NCBI RefSeq assembly: GCF_037038585.1
Contig: NC_092520.1
Location: 195,927,604 to 195,991,603 of the forward strand
Length of the DNA: 64,000 nucleotides
From: Patagioenas fasciata
Taxonomy: Eukaryota > Chordata > Aves > Columbiformes > Columbidae
Reading direction: 5' to 3'
Within the stretch, counting starts at the first letter, position 1. Every line of letters begins with the position of its first letter. Positions 12,870 through 23,294 of the stretch are shown in pieces. The notes below the pieces were generated by a model, which was not told the DNA's origin, searched no databases, and was given only the letters and a program-made list of their open reading frames with translations. The translations under genes and the position numbers were made by a program.

Positions 12870-13260
12870 CAATTTCTCTGTCATGAAAGGGCCATATACT
12901 TTCCTGTGTATGTTAAAAGTACAACTGTAACAGATTAAATAATTTCATGCTGCCTGATACAGTGCTATTTTGAAATGGAGCAGGAAACTGCCCGTGGAAT
13001 GCACAATGCCTTTTTATTGAGCAAGGTTCAAGGAAGGTGGAATAACTTTTGCTATTCACTATTTATTATTCTGTTACTTACTTTGCAAACAAAAGAAACC
13101 ACCTATAAATTCTGTGATAAATGAGCTGAACGGATGCTTTGTTTCACCGTGGCTTGCACATTTATCACCATGTCATGTTCTGAGTTATATCTCACAAATT
13201 ACTATAGCAGTAAATCTTGACAAATTTTAACTGATAGATCTATGTTTCATAGCGAACATG
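12870..13260. promoter_or_regulatory. Candidate conserved noncoding element
   Basis: The block has even composition, no repeats, no sustained frame, and clustered AT-core words mixed with GC words such as GAACGGATGC and TTTCACCGTGGC, including two CpGs in a CpG-poor region. This texture is typical of developmental enhancers conserved across amniotes. The call rests on appearance only; no alignment was possible. Confidence 0.25.
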
Positions 13261-13265
13261 CTAGT

Positions 13266-13281
13266 AAAAAAAAAAAAAAAA
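13266..13281. repeat. Poly-A run (16)
   Basis: A homopolymer of 16 As. A second, 15-A run with an adjoining ACACA-A8 stretch lies at 13468-13493. Neither is attached to a recognisable retrocopy. Confidence 0.85.
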
Positions 13282-16200
13282 GTCATTTGCTTCTTTTTTG
13301 GGAAAAATCCAGTGATGCTCCAGAACCTCTGAAATCTTTGTGAACAAATATAAACCAAAACATAAAGTCTAATTGTCTGTCTTCTCTTAATACTCTAGGA
13401 GTGTTGGGAAGCATTAAATTGGGTGCTGCTCCTCCACTTTGAAGAATACAATTGAATTAAGGGAATTAAAAAAAAAAAAAAACACAAAAAAAATCATGAC
13501 TAGTATCATTCCATTATGTAGAAAATTTGAATGTTATGAAATCGTTAAGATATAACTTGGTGTCTGACCTGCAGACTGTGGAAGAATCTGGAATTCATTT
13601 GTCAGATGATGTAGACTTTTATGTTACATTACACGACATTTTAAAAGTTGGATTTTTAAATGAATTAATCATCAGGAATATATATAGGTGTTTGTCTGTA
13701 TAGTTATATTTATACATACACACTAACTTTGTAAAAATGCGCTAAAGGTGCTATCAGGGAAATAATTAGAGAAGCAGATCTGGCAATAATGTCAGTTTTC
13801 AATCAATGACCATAGAAACAGCACTTTGTTGATCAGTCACACTGTCTGATTCAGGCATTTAAAGCAGGTGCAGAGGTTGTCATAGTCAGTTTTGGATGTA
13901 CCCTCTTCTCTTCAATGAATATAGAGAGAATTTAGAGTTTTAAATTGAGATGTTGACAACTAGAGTCCAAAGTACATCACAGAATCTCCTGCTAGCTCCT
14001 TCCACCTTTCTGATGGTTAGATCTAGAAACTGTCTGGTCATTACATGCAGTTGTATCTCCTGATGCCTGAACACAAGTGTAAATCCTGTATCCATTGCAC
14101 CTTGTGAAGACAAACACCTTCATAATTGCTGAATATTGAGAAGCTTCAAATAAAGATCCAAGCCGCTTGCATTGGTTTGGCTGTTGTACATCCAAACAAT
14201 TTCATTCCAGCTTATCTTTAATTGACTGTGTTTTAGCTGTGTCAGTATGCCTTGATTCATAGCAGTGGGTGGTGGTTGTCATGGATAAAAATATAACCAG
14301 TGATTCTTAAAAAGAGAGGAGAGGTACACAATCAAGAACAAGCATTTGTTCAACACTTATATTCAAGTAGCATTTGATATGAAGTAGTTTATGACAAATC
14401 ATAGTAGTTTTGTACAGTGTTTTGAAGATGAACATTTTTACAAGATCGACAGTATTTGTTACATGAACAAAGCTCTGTTCAAATTATGTCTCTGTTATCC
14501 AGAGAAAGATCTGTTCTGAATAAGTATTTTTTCTCATTTTCCAGTACCAGTAAAATTTAGCGTAAAATCAAACTTTTGTGATATCTTTATCTCAGAGGAA
14601 GAGTGTCAAAATGACAGAAAGCCACAGTCTTGAGGGTTGTTTGTTAGTTTGTCATAATGTTTGAGCCACATTGGTTTACCCTAGGGAAAATAAAAACAGG
14701 CTGGAAAAGCACAATAAATTGCAAGGAAGCAGTAACTCTGCTTGAACTTATACTTAGGACAGTTATTAACTTGTCCCTTCATTTTATCATTTGCTTCTCA
14801 TGTTAAGGTTCCACAAACACCAGCCACTACCCAACTTGGCCCCCACATGTCATTCAGTTGCATTCTGTGCTTCCTACCTCACTACAGATAAACTGCATGA
14901 CTAGTTATCCTCCCACATGACTTGCTTCACGGCATCTAAACTTCTCCGCATGGTGTTTCAGGTCTGGAACAGATTCCCTTTGTCAGTCTGATATACCTCC
15001 CCCAGTTCCTCAAGTTCTTTATTACATCACTTTTCTAAAATAAGTCTCCTTTCAGCTCTCTCACAATCTCTCTCAGTAATATCAATGGGGGGAAGACTGA
15101 AATTCATTAATGTTAGAAATAAACTGTAAGACTCATAAGTACTTAGGTCTATTGACTGTAGCTAAGTCCCATAATACTGTGGTGGCTTTTTGTGTATATT
15201 TCCCAAAGGAAGGTCCTCAGTGAAGTGACATCAAATATCATTTTCTTCAGAGCAATTCATTAAATTGTTACTCAACAGAAAGGTTCAATGGGTTTGCATC
15301 TCCGCATACGAAATCCAGAAGAGTAGATCAGAGATGGCTTTTCTTTGCCATCACAGTCCCTGGCCCACCCATGCTATAGGATGTTCTTGAATTGCACTGT
15401 ATTTTCAAAGAACAGCCATGCTGTTGCTGCTGGCTTATGTTCATCCAGTTATCACCACCTTTAGGATTTAGCTCAAATAATATTACCCACAGAAACAGAG
15501 GTCACCATGTATGCAGAAACCACCTGAAATCAACAAAATTCTTGAATCAAGAGAGTTTACCACAGGGTCAGGGTCTAAGTTTATATGTCTGAGGGATCAG
15601 GAAGATTGTCTTCATATATATCAAGGAGGAAACAACTCTACTTAAGTGATGCATATAATAGAGCATTTTTGGGTAGAGGGTTGCATTAAAGTTACTCAAA
15701 TTGAAATCAAACTAATTTTCTCTTCATAAAGTACATAAGAGATATTTAATTATACTGTCATAGAATACACAAGTATGTGTTTAACTTGTGTACTGTAGCC
15801 TTTAGATCAATCAAATATCAGATCAAATTAAGCACTTAGTTAAGCATTTAGATCAAGGAGAATTGTGCTGAAACACTTTTGTGATCGGGACCTATAGACG
15901 TTATATATTATTTTATTCCTGCAATTTGTTACTTGGTATCTTTTATAGAAACGTAAGGTTATCTCATTTTGTGTAAGTAGTATTTCTTCATACTATTCAA
16001 GATAAATTTTTGTGGAACTAGTATACTTCATGTGGTTTTCTGTTACAGAAATGGAACTTCTTAGAGGAATGAGTTTACTAGGAATTCCTTTTGTGTTTTC
16101 CTGATGAAACAAAATAACTGCATAGCTCAGAAGTTTGACTTTAAATACATGAGTCATTCACTGGTGTTTCAGTGTGGTTATTTATGTGTTTAGAGTTAAG

Positions 16201-16785
16201 AGTATGAACACAAAGCTGCTGAATGTGAAACATACAACTCATGTAAGTGAAATGCGATGTGCTATTTTCACAACAAGAAAACAAAATACAAAGTAAATTG
16301 TTTGTCCTATAGTTTAAATGTTGAGATGCAGCCTCTATATATGTATTCAGATGCTCAAATCTATGCAAGGAAGTTTAGAAAAATCACTCTGTCCCACTTC
16401 CTCGGTTTTCTTCACAGTAGGTTTTTTCCCCCAAAGCCTCAGAGAACTAGGCTTTGTTTTTCTTTATTCCCAATGAAATTGCTTGTCAGTACTTAGCATT
16501 TTTATTTGTACCTGAATACATTTCACAGAATCATATTAACAGGGCTTTTTCTTTGTTGTTGATTATTAAAGATTTTGAAGTACCTGTGCTTGTCTATTCC
16601 TTTCAGCTTTGAAAAAACGTGTGCTTATTTCATCAAGTTCAAATATCTTTGAGCATTTTAAGCTGAGCCCAAGAACGTTTGATCTTATGAGAGTAAGTTC
16701 TTTGATCAAATATACATTTTAATGTTATCTGGGTTCTGATTTCATAAATTATTGAAATGTAACAAAATGAAGTTAAACTGCATAC

Positions 16786-16790
16786 AGCAG
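16786..16790. repeat. Probable target-site duplication, left copy
   Basis: AGCAG abuts the TG end of the LTR at 16791. The sequence after the other end (17708-17712) is AACAG, so four of five bases agree; one substitution since insertion would explain the difference. Confidence 0.65.
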
Positions 16791-16972
16791 TGTGGCAGTT
16801 GCGCATCCCCCTCTCTCTCCCTTCCACCCCCTCTTTCCGTGTGGAAGGTGCATGCACACCCCCACCCTCTTCCCCAACACCTCCCTCCTCTCCTGCTATG
16901 GGGCAAGTAAACAGCTCCTCTTGTTTAACCATCTGTTGATTAGCTAGGAGAGGGGAAGAGGTGCCAGAGAGT

Positions 16973-17080
16973 CAGGAAGTTTCTGGGTGCTCACAGCCAA
17001 AGTGAGAGGTGCCGAGAAGTTTCTGGGTGCCCATAGCCATAGTGGGGGAGCAGAGAAGTTGTTGGAATGCCCACAGTCAC
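16973..17080 (+). repeat. Three-copy repeat upstream of LTR TATA box
   Basis: Copies begin at about 16973, 17014 and 17053 around the core GAGAAGTTTCTGGGTGCCC followed by ACAGCCA-like sequence; the third copy is the most diverged. Its position just before TATAAA recalls the duplicated U3 enhancers of many retroviruses. Enhancer function is inference. Confidence 0.75.
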
Positions 17081-17092
17081 ATCTGACATGAC

Positions 17093-17098
17093 TATAAA
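17093..17098 (+). promoter_or_regulatory. TATA box of the LTR
   Basis: TATAAA in ACTATAAATGGGG, about 300 bp from the LTR start and directly after the repeat array, consistent with a U3 core promoter. Confidence 0.6.
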
Positions 17099-17258
17099 TG
17101 GGGTCTGCCGACGCTGCCTTTTGTGTGGTCCTCTCAGAGGGTGGGCCAAATGCTGCTGCCGAGAGCCCTCCTGGGACGGGGACGCTGTCTAAGGTAACCT
17201 CCAGAAAGAAAAATGGGACTGCCTCATCCCTGTGTGTGGGTGAGTGATAACTTAGATA

Positions 17259-17445
17259 TTTCCTCACCAGATAAGCGAGTATATTAAATAATTCCTCACC
17301 ACTTGGGCAAGTGTTTTCCTCACTAGACATGTGAGTGTATTCCATGCTTAAATATAAGCACGTGTATTTTCTTTAATAATTCCTTGCCAGATTCAGGAAA
17401 GCATCTATCTTTATTATAATTTTTCACTAAACACATGGGTGTATT
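17259..17445 (+). repeat. Imperfect array between TATA and poly(A) signal
   Basis: Variants of TTCCTCACCAGA followed by an A/G-rich segment and GTGTATT recur near 17259, 17290, 17316, 17379 and 17421, with spacing of about 26-63 bp. The array lies in the presumed R or leader region. It probably explains part of the extra length over the sister LTR. Confidence 0.65.
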
Positions 17446-17644
17446 GGTTCTGGAGTCAGGGACAGCTCTGGGATTGTTTTTGGTGAGCCACGTGTATGCA
17501 CACAGTGGATCTTCATTATTCTTATTTGTTGTACCCGAAAATTTGCTCAAAGTTGATATCTGAATCTGTATTTTATGTTACTGGAGTAACTGATTTTATG
17601 AACCCTGTTTCTAATTAGTTGTTTTCCCGGACTTCCCTGAACAG

Positions 17645-17650
17645 AATAAA
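17645..17650 (+). terminator. LTR polyadenylation signal
   Basis: AATAAA 58 bp before the CA end of the LTR, in a block that is closely matched at 22651-22656 (minus strand) in the sister LTR. Confidence 0.7.
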
Positions 17651-17707
17651 AGCCTGTTTTGGACCTGGTTGTCTGCCTAAAACTAACTTCAGGGTCCCTC
17701 CGTGACA

Positions 17708-18849
17708 AACAGCTTCATAAAATGTATGTATTCCAAACCTCAAATAACGCATAACAGTATACATAAGAATTAATGTATTGTTATCCAGGGAAAGCAAAGA
17801 AGGAAGAAAGAAACTAAAGAAGATAACCTATGTAATGCTCCTAGGATCATTTCTGTAGTAAAATGACAGTGGACATACAAAGGAAAAATTGGAAAAATGA
17901 AGCAACAATGGTTTCTTTAAAGATTTTTTTTTTCAAATTTTAAGGTAATTTCTATAATGAAAAAATACTTTGGAGATGACACAATAACAGTACAGCCTAT
18001 ATTAAAGGATAATTGACAGTTATTGTTCTGATAAAGCCAGTTCCAAGGTCCAAACTTGGTTAACCATGAGGGGATTTTTTCCTAGGGTAGAGAGTAAATT
18101 TTGTTCCCATTGAAGAAGGTGCAAATGGATCTAGGACATCAACAGACTTTGGGTCACTGACATAGTTTATACAATTTAAAGTTTTGAAAGAAAATTTAGC
18201 GTATTCAAAAGCAATAACTATCTTTGAAGTCTGAAAGCAATGCCTTCCCATAGGAGTGAATATGAAAAAAATGTCAAGTAATTAATGTTGTATCATATAA
18301 AAGTCTAATGCCATTACACATAGATTTCTGATGTATTTAACACATTATGGCATAATTATTTCCTTTCTTACAGATTTTGTATAGCTATTTAAGGGGACAA
18401 AATACTTTTAAAGTCTTTCTGAAGAAACTTTGATAGAAAATGTTGCAAAGTTGTATTGAGATATGGTTCCCCCAGAAACCTCAGTGGCTGGCATGACTGC
18501 CCAGAATTACTGCATGGTCACAAAAACAAAATTAACATATTTGAGAGAACAGATTAAGATAGAACCATTCTTCAATACTATACACACTAGCGATCAGAGC
18601 TTCTCACAAAGCAACGGGTGCTTTGTGATCAAATCCTGGTTTCATTTAAGCCGAGGAGTAATTTCGTCTCTCAGCTCTGAAGTTTTTGTCTGCCCTGTGA
18701 AATAATTAGGATTAGGGTAAACGTCAAGAAAAAGTCATGGCTGTGAATTCTGAATGAATGGTGTAGAATTTTCTGTACCACAGTGGAAACATAAGTCCAC
18801 TAGGAAGTTAAGGAATGTGTCTCATTCTTGACCCATGATTTCCAAGTGT
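17708..18849. other. Noncoding DNA with one hairpin
   Basis: Begins with AACAG, the probable right target duplication of the preceding LTR. No gene recognised; contains the perfect hairpin at 18604-18628. Confidence 0.55.
18604..18628. repeat. Perfect 10-bp stem, 5-nt loop hairpin
   Basis: TCACAAAGCA (18604-18613) is exactly complementary to TGCTTTGTGA (18619-18628), with loop ACGGG. No following T or A run and no element ends were seen. Confidence 0.8.
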
Positions 18850-19091
18850 ATAGTTTAGGGTTAAGGCTAGGCATTAGGAGAAGGTTTTTGGCCCAGAGGG
18901 TGGTGGAGCACTGGAACAGGCTCCCCAGAGAGGTGTCACAGCCCCAAGCCTGACAGTGTTCAAGAAGAGACTGGACAACACCCTCAGACACATGGTGTGA
19001 ACTGTGGAGTGGAGTTGTCACATGCAAGAAAAGGATTTGGACTCAATCCTTGTGTGTCGCTTCCAGCTCAAGGCATTATATGATTCTACGA
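18850..19091 (+). mobile_element. CR1 LINE 3' end
   Basis: Plus-strand CR1 tail. AAGGCTAGGCATTAGGAG, CACTGGAACAGGCTCCCCAG, CCCCAAGCCTGACAGTGTTC and GACTGGACAACACCCTCAG encode the last residues of ORF2 (NRLPREVV-type and LKRLDNTL-type segments). They are followed by the 3' UTR GGATTTGGACTCAATCCTTG and the terminal TATGATTCTACGA. It is 5'-truncated as most CR1 copies are, and belongs to the same subfamily as the copy at 28197. Frameshifts leave no usable frame. Confidence 0.92.
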
Positions 19092-22000
19092 GATTTCTGT
19101 TTTAAGTGTGGAACTGTGGTACAGAGTCCTACTTGAGGTGCCTTGATCATTATGTGCCTTTTAGTCACAGTGGGTACTCACTTCCAGGCTGGTGGCCTTT
19201 TTGCTGCTCTATCTGTGAGTCAGATACTGGGATGCCCAAGGGTGTGGTTAGAGTGTCACAGGACACGCTACTCTGTTTCTTTAATCTTGGTTGTTTTTTC
19301 ATGTCATGTTAAATGAGAGAGAAATGAAGGAACACTTACACGTTCTAGAGCTGAATAATTACTGATAGTAGTTCAATTTCTCTGTCCTTTCACCAAAGGC
19401 ATAATGTTTCTGGTCCCTGTGAAGCACAGTGCAATTGGTTGCTTTTTGTGCTGGATCTGCTTTTAAGATTTCTTATTTAATAAAATAAGAGATAATACAC
19501 AGTTACATTCATGGAACCACTGCCCTCACTTCAACAATTACTTCAAAGAAGAAACTAGCAAATTTATATCTTTCACCTAGGATTCACTGAATTCTGAAAG
19601 TAGCTATTGACAGGAAATTACATATCCATTATCTCACCACGGTGCCTACTAATTGATATTTAAAAGATGCATGCAGTTACATTACCATAGATGTGCAATT
19701 AGCCCAAAAGAAACATATTATTAATATATAATTTAATTGATATAAGAATTCATACACACAAATAGGATAACCAAAAAGCAGATTTAGCAAAACTTTTTAG
19801 TAAGTATGTTTTTTCACCTTTGACATTGCAGGCTAGTTTTGGAGTGGGTTATGGCTGTTTTCTGATCATTGTCACTCAGTTGCATTTATGTAATACCTGG
19901 TTGCCTATAACTTCCTCACTTTGTAATTTGCTTTTAAGATTTGAAAATACTTTTAGTGAAGTTGCAAATAGATTTCCCAAGTGACTTCTCAAGTTATAAT
20001 CCTGCATTAACAGCAGAGAGGTGTTTTTTTCCTTTATTTTTTATTTTTATTTTTTTTTTTTTACTGTGCGGTGAACTATATAGAGATACTGAAATTATTC
20101 CAGTGTTCCTATATTTTCCTTTAAATAAACAGAAGATATGAAAACAGTATCTTCCTTTCCATATTCCAAGTTTATATCTGAATTGAAGTTCCTCATTGTC
20201 TTTAATACAGTTTCATCAGCTGATAAAGCATCAATATCTGGCAACCTTTGCCTGGTTAGCTTCATTGTCTTGACAACAGTTCTGCAGGTAGTTTTCAAAT
20301 AGAATTAAACCATTACACATAAAGTGTGGGTATGATACAATGTCTATGATGCAGCTTCAGTCTGGGTTTCAGGCTTTGACAAATGGGTAATGAGCCAGGT
20401 TGAACATCCACAGCTTCTGCAGACTGTGACTCTTGTACAGCACTTTGCCTCAGCACTGACCAGCTAATCCTTGTTGAAAAAAAAAAAATCATTCTTGTCT
20501 TAGGGTCACATCACACAAGTTCTCATTTCCCATTGTTCAAGTTGACAGCCTGAAAGGTGAACATCCTTCACCCAGATTCATAAAATACTCTTCACATTTT
20601 GTTTTAATAGCATTCAGTGTTGAAAGTATAGCGGAACAGACTGTTTTTCACCAGTAGCAAACTTAAGGGGAAAACAAGAGAGTATAATGTATTAGATATC
20701 TTAAACCAGATTAAAAAAAGTGTAAGAACTGTGAGAGATTATGATATTTCATTTTAATGGTCTGTAAATTGAAAGTGAATTTTAATCGGAAACAAAGAAA
20801 CAAGACACTATGATTTTTATTCCAGATCACTTTTTGGCCATTTAAGGTAATTTAAGGTGGGACATTTTCCTCTTATCATAAATATGAGAATTGTATTATG
20901 ATATATAGGTCTTTTAGACTATATGAAACTTTTCGGTTTTTCCACATTCCAAAAACATTCTGGTTATTTTCAATTTGAAAATTCAATAGAAAAGGTGCAT
21001 CTCCCTACTGCCATGTATGACAGAAAAGCAAAATTACTGTCCAAACCAGGAATGCAAAAATGCCTGAAAAGCTCATGGCTTTTTCATGTACATCTCTGCC
21101 TATCCCACAAACTGTTATTTTGCTGTAAACTCAGCAATTTCTTGTTCACATGTGAAGTGAAAATTGTTCTGCCTTTATGGCAGTACATAAAGGGAAACAG
21201 TGAGTTTCAGCTTTTTATAGTGATATAAAAATGGTCTGGCACTCACCGCAAAAATGAATCATCATTTTGCCTAAGAATAGATTTCTATGACCTTTTTATC
21301 TGCTAGAACATATAAATAATAATTCTTTATAGATGTCATCTTGTCCTGATTTCTCTTGAACAGATATTAGATGATTCTTCAAACTTTCACAAAGAAACCT
21401 CTTATTTTCATGGGTGACCTACTCTGTGGCTACATTTGCCGAAGATTATTGATTTCTTCATGTGGCAAGGGTAATATGAGACAGAATTATGTAATTAGAG
21501 TAAGAGATCTAATCCTTTGGGACTTACTGGCATGGCCAGTGTATACCAGTGTTACATTCAGTATTGAATCTGAGCTGCTGTAATACTTTATTTATGCATT
21601 TGGAAGAATTACGTATCACTCAGGGTCCTTTCTGCTCATGAAAATCTCACGAATTCACTTCAAACTAGTGTAATAGGTGAAAAAGTGTTCCGATTACTTG
21701 CAGATGAATCAAAGTCATTTTGAATGCATGAATTTGAAAGAGACAGCCTGTGGATAAATATTTTTGACATTCTTTTAAGTGTTAGAACAGTTGCATTTCC
21801 TCTTTGTAAGTGGGAGTGATAATTCCAGAATCTTAGAAAGGGATTTCTTTCCACAACCATATTTACAGAAATTCTCCAGAAAGAGTGGACAGAAATCAGA
21901 TAATAGATCTCAAAATCATCCTTCAGAATGCAGGTTTGCTCTGAGGACTTAGTTTGTGCAATTTCAGAGTTGCTTCCATGTTTACTCTACCTTGGTATCA

Positions 22001-22588
22001 TCCACACAAAAACAGTCTTTTTAAAAGTAAGATGATACTTTACTTCACCAGCTGCCTGTTCCATCAGTTTGGGTGTGGTTTGACAGTGAAAACAAAATGC
22101 TTCCTGTTCATATGCCATTGATGACACAGCTCAAATTATGCCCATGGTGTCACCTATGCAACTTCAAGCTTTCATATTTTGCCTTTAGTGACACTTATAA
22201 AACACCTTTAAACCTCCACTAAATAAACATTTCTGTTGGAATAAGAAATAGGATCACTTACTCTCAGCAGTTTGTTCTGAATTAATGACACTAACATTAA
22301 TGGTCTGTGATGCCCTGAAATAAACACTACTGAAAAAAGATAAGTCATATTTTATACAATATAGATAAGAGAGACAAAATGAATTCACCTAATTTTAAAA
22401 TTGTCAGATGCACTTTTAGTATGAACATGAGTAGTTAAGAGGCTGAATATAAGTTATAAATGATTTTGTGCTGGTTGTATAAAACTGAATTTAAGGACAA
22501 CAGTACACTTTTTATTATATGATATTCTAGGATTGTAGACAAGTGTGTGTACAGAGCAGATTCACAGTTTCTTTCGGAGTCAAGATAG
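19092..22588. other. Noncoding DNA, no element recognised
   Basis: AT-rich, with a T-rich block near 20036-20063 and an A12 run near 20478. A minus-strand frame at 20095-20298 has a mixed, non-repetitive protein sequence but no domain I recognise. Other frames are short. Confidence 0.5.
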
Positions 22589-22593
22589 GGAAG
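22589..22593. repeat. Target-site duplication, left copy
   Basis: GGAAG, repeated exactly at 23290-23294 on the far side of the LTR. Confidence 0.85.
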
Positions 22594-23289
22594 TGTCACG
22601 GAGGCACCCCAAAAGTCAATTTTAGGTGGACAACAAGTTCCAAAGCAGACTTTATTCTAGACAAAAAGGTGTAGTCAATACATCAGCTAGAAACAGGGTG
22701 TATACAATTATTTAGCGCTCCAACATAAAATACAGGTTCAGATATCAGTTGAGGAGATTATTTGGGTATGGCCACATGAGAATCACAGGGATCCACAACA
22801 TGCACTCACACATACACTCACAAGAAACAAAACCAGAGGCCTCTCACTGCAGGGTACCCACAAGAAAATAATCACTCATCTGGGTTAGGCAAGGACTCAT
22901 ACAATGATATATCCAGTAAATAACCACTCACCCAAATGAAGAGGTGAGGCGCTCTCAATCCCAGGAAGTCTCCTTAGATAGCATCCCATCCTAAGTGGAG
23001 GGCTCCAGTTCAGAGAACTGTTGCTCCAAGAAGACCACCCAGAAGCTTCTCAGCTACTCTGGACACCTCCTTTGTTAAGGACCCTGCCCTCAATTGACTG
23101 AAGGTCCCACCCATCCTGCCCCCCCCAGCCAGGGGAAGGTGAAGTTGGCCCTATGCCAGGGTAGGGGAGGATGTGACTGTCAGCACCCTGATACCACCCT
23201 AGGGGCACAGTGAGGCACAAGAGGTGCTAAAGAGCCATCAACTGCCCCACTGAAGGCTCCGGATCTCAGGGGGATGTGCAACTGCCACA
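22594..23289 (-). mobile_element. Solo LTR, same family as 16791
   Basis: On the minus strand it starts TGTGGCAGTTGCACATCCCC and ends GTGCCTCCGTGACA, essentially the ends of the LTR at 16791-17707. The AATAAA block (minus, 22651-22656) is followed by GTCTGCTTTGGAACTTGTTG, matching the sister copy base for base at most positions. Perfect GGAAG 5-bp duplications flank the 696-bp element. Its middle holds ACTCACCCAAATGAAG-like and ACTCATCTGGG-like segments that may be fewer, diverged copies of the sister's repeat unit. No internal retroviral sequence lies next to it, so it is a solo LTR. Confidence 0.92.
22651..22656 (-). terminator. LTR polyadenylation signal
   Basis: Minus-strand AATAAA, 57 bp before the CA end of this LTR, at the same relative place as in the sister copy. 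Confidence 0.65.
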
Positions 23290-23294
23290 GGAAG
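23290..23294. repeat. Target-site duplication, right copy
   Basis: GGAAG, identical to 22589-22593. Confidence 0.85.

Larger units (their letters stand above)
9206..16785. other. Single-copy noncoding DNA
   Basis: No genes recognised. It contains an 11-bp tandem dimer (9349-9370), a near-palindrome centred on a CTCGAG site (9243-9262), a 22-bp-period duplication (11672-11715), poly-T and poly-A tracts, a hairpin (12818-12849), and a block at 12870-13260 with the look of conserved regulatory DNA. Frames such as 15392-15592 and 16141-16496 are short and unrecognised. Confidence 0.55.
16791..17707 (+). mobile_element. Solo LTR carrying internal tandem repeats
   Basis: The element opens TGTGGCAGTTGCGCATCCCC and closes CCCTCCGTGACA. 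Both ends match, in inverse orientation, the LTR at 22594-23289, so the two define one family. A TATAAA box lies at 17093-17098. A polyadenylation signal at 17645-17650 sits in a block (GAATAAAAGCCTGTTTTGGA) that aligns with the second copy, placing R/U5 at the end. At 917 bp it is 221 bp longer than its sister. It contains two repeat arrays: about three copies of a 38-42-bp unit upstream of TATA (16973-17080) and about five copies of a shorter unit downstream (17259-17445). No internal retroviral genes adjoin. Flanking AGCAG/AACAG suggests a 5-bp duplication. Confidence 0.88.

Noticed and set aside
13266-13493. Poly-A runs as tails of processed pseudogenes
   Set aside because: Sequence before each run has no protein similarity I can recognise and no flanking target duplication was found.
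16520-16545. CACAGAATCATATTAACAGG resembling a CR1 tail
   Set aside because: No CR1 3' UTR or ORF2 sequence follows on either side; the similarity is limited to about ten bases.
16791-23289. The 16791 and 22594 LTRs as one provirus
   Set aside because: They are on opposite strands, each has its own flanking duplication, and no gag, pol or env sequence lies between them.
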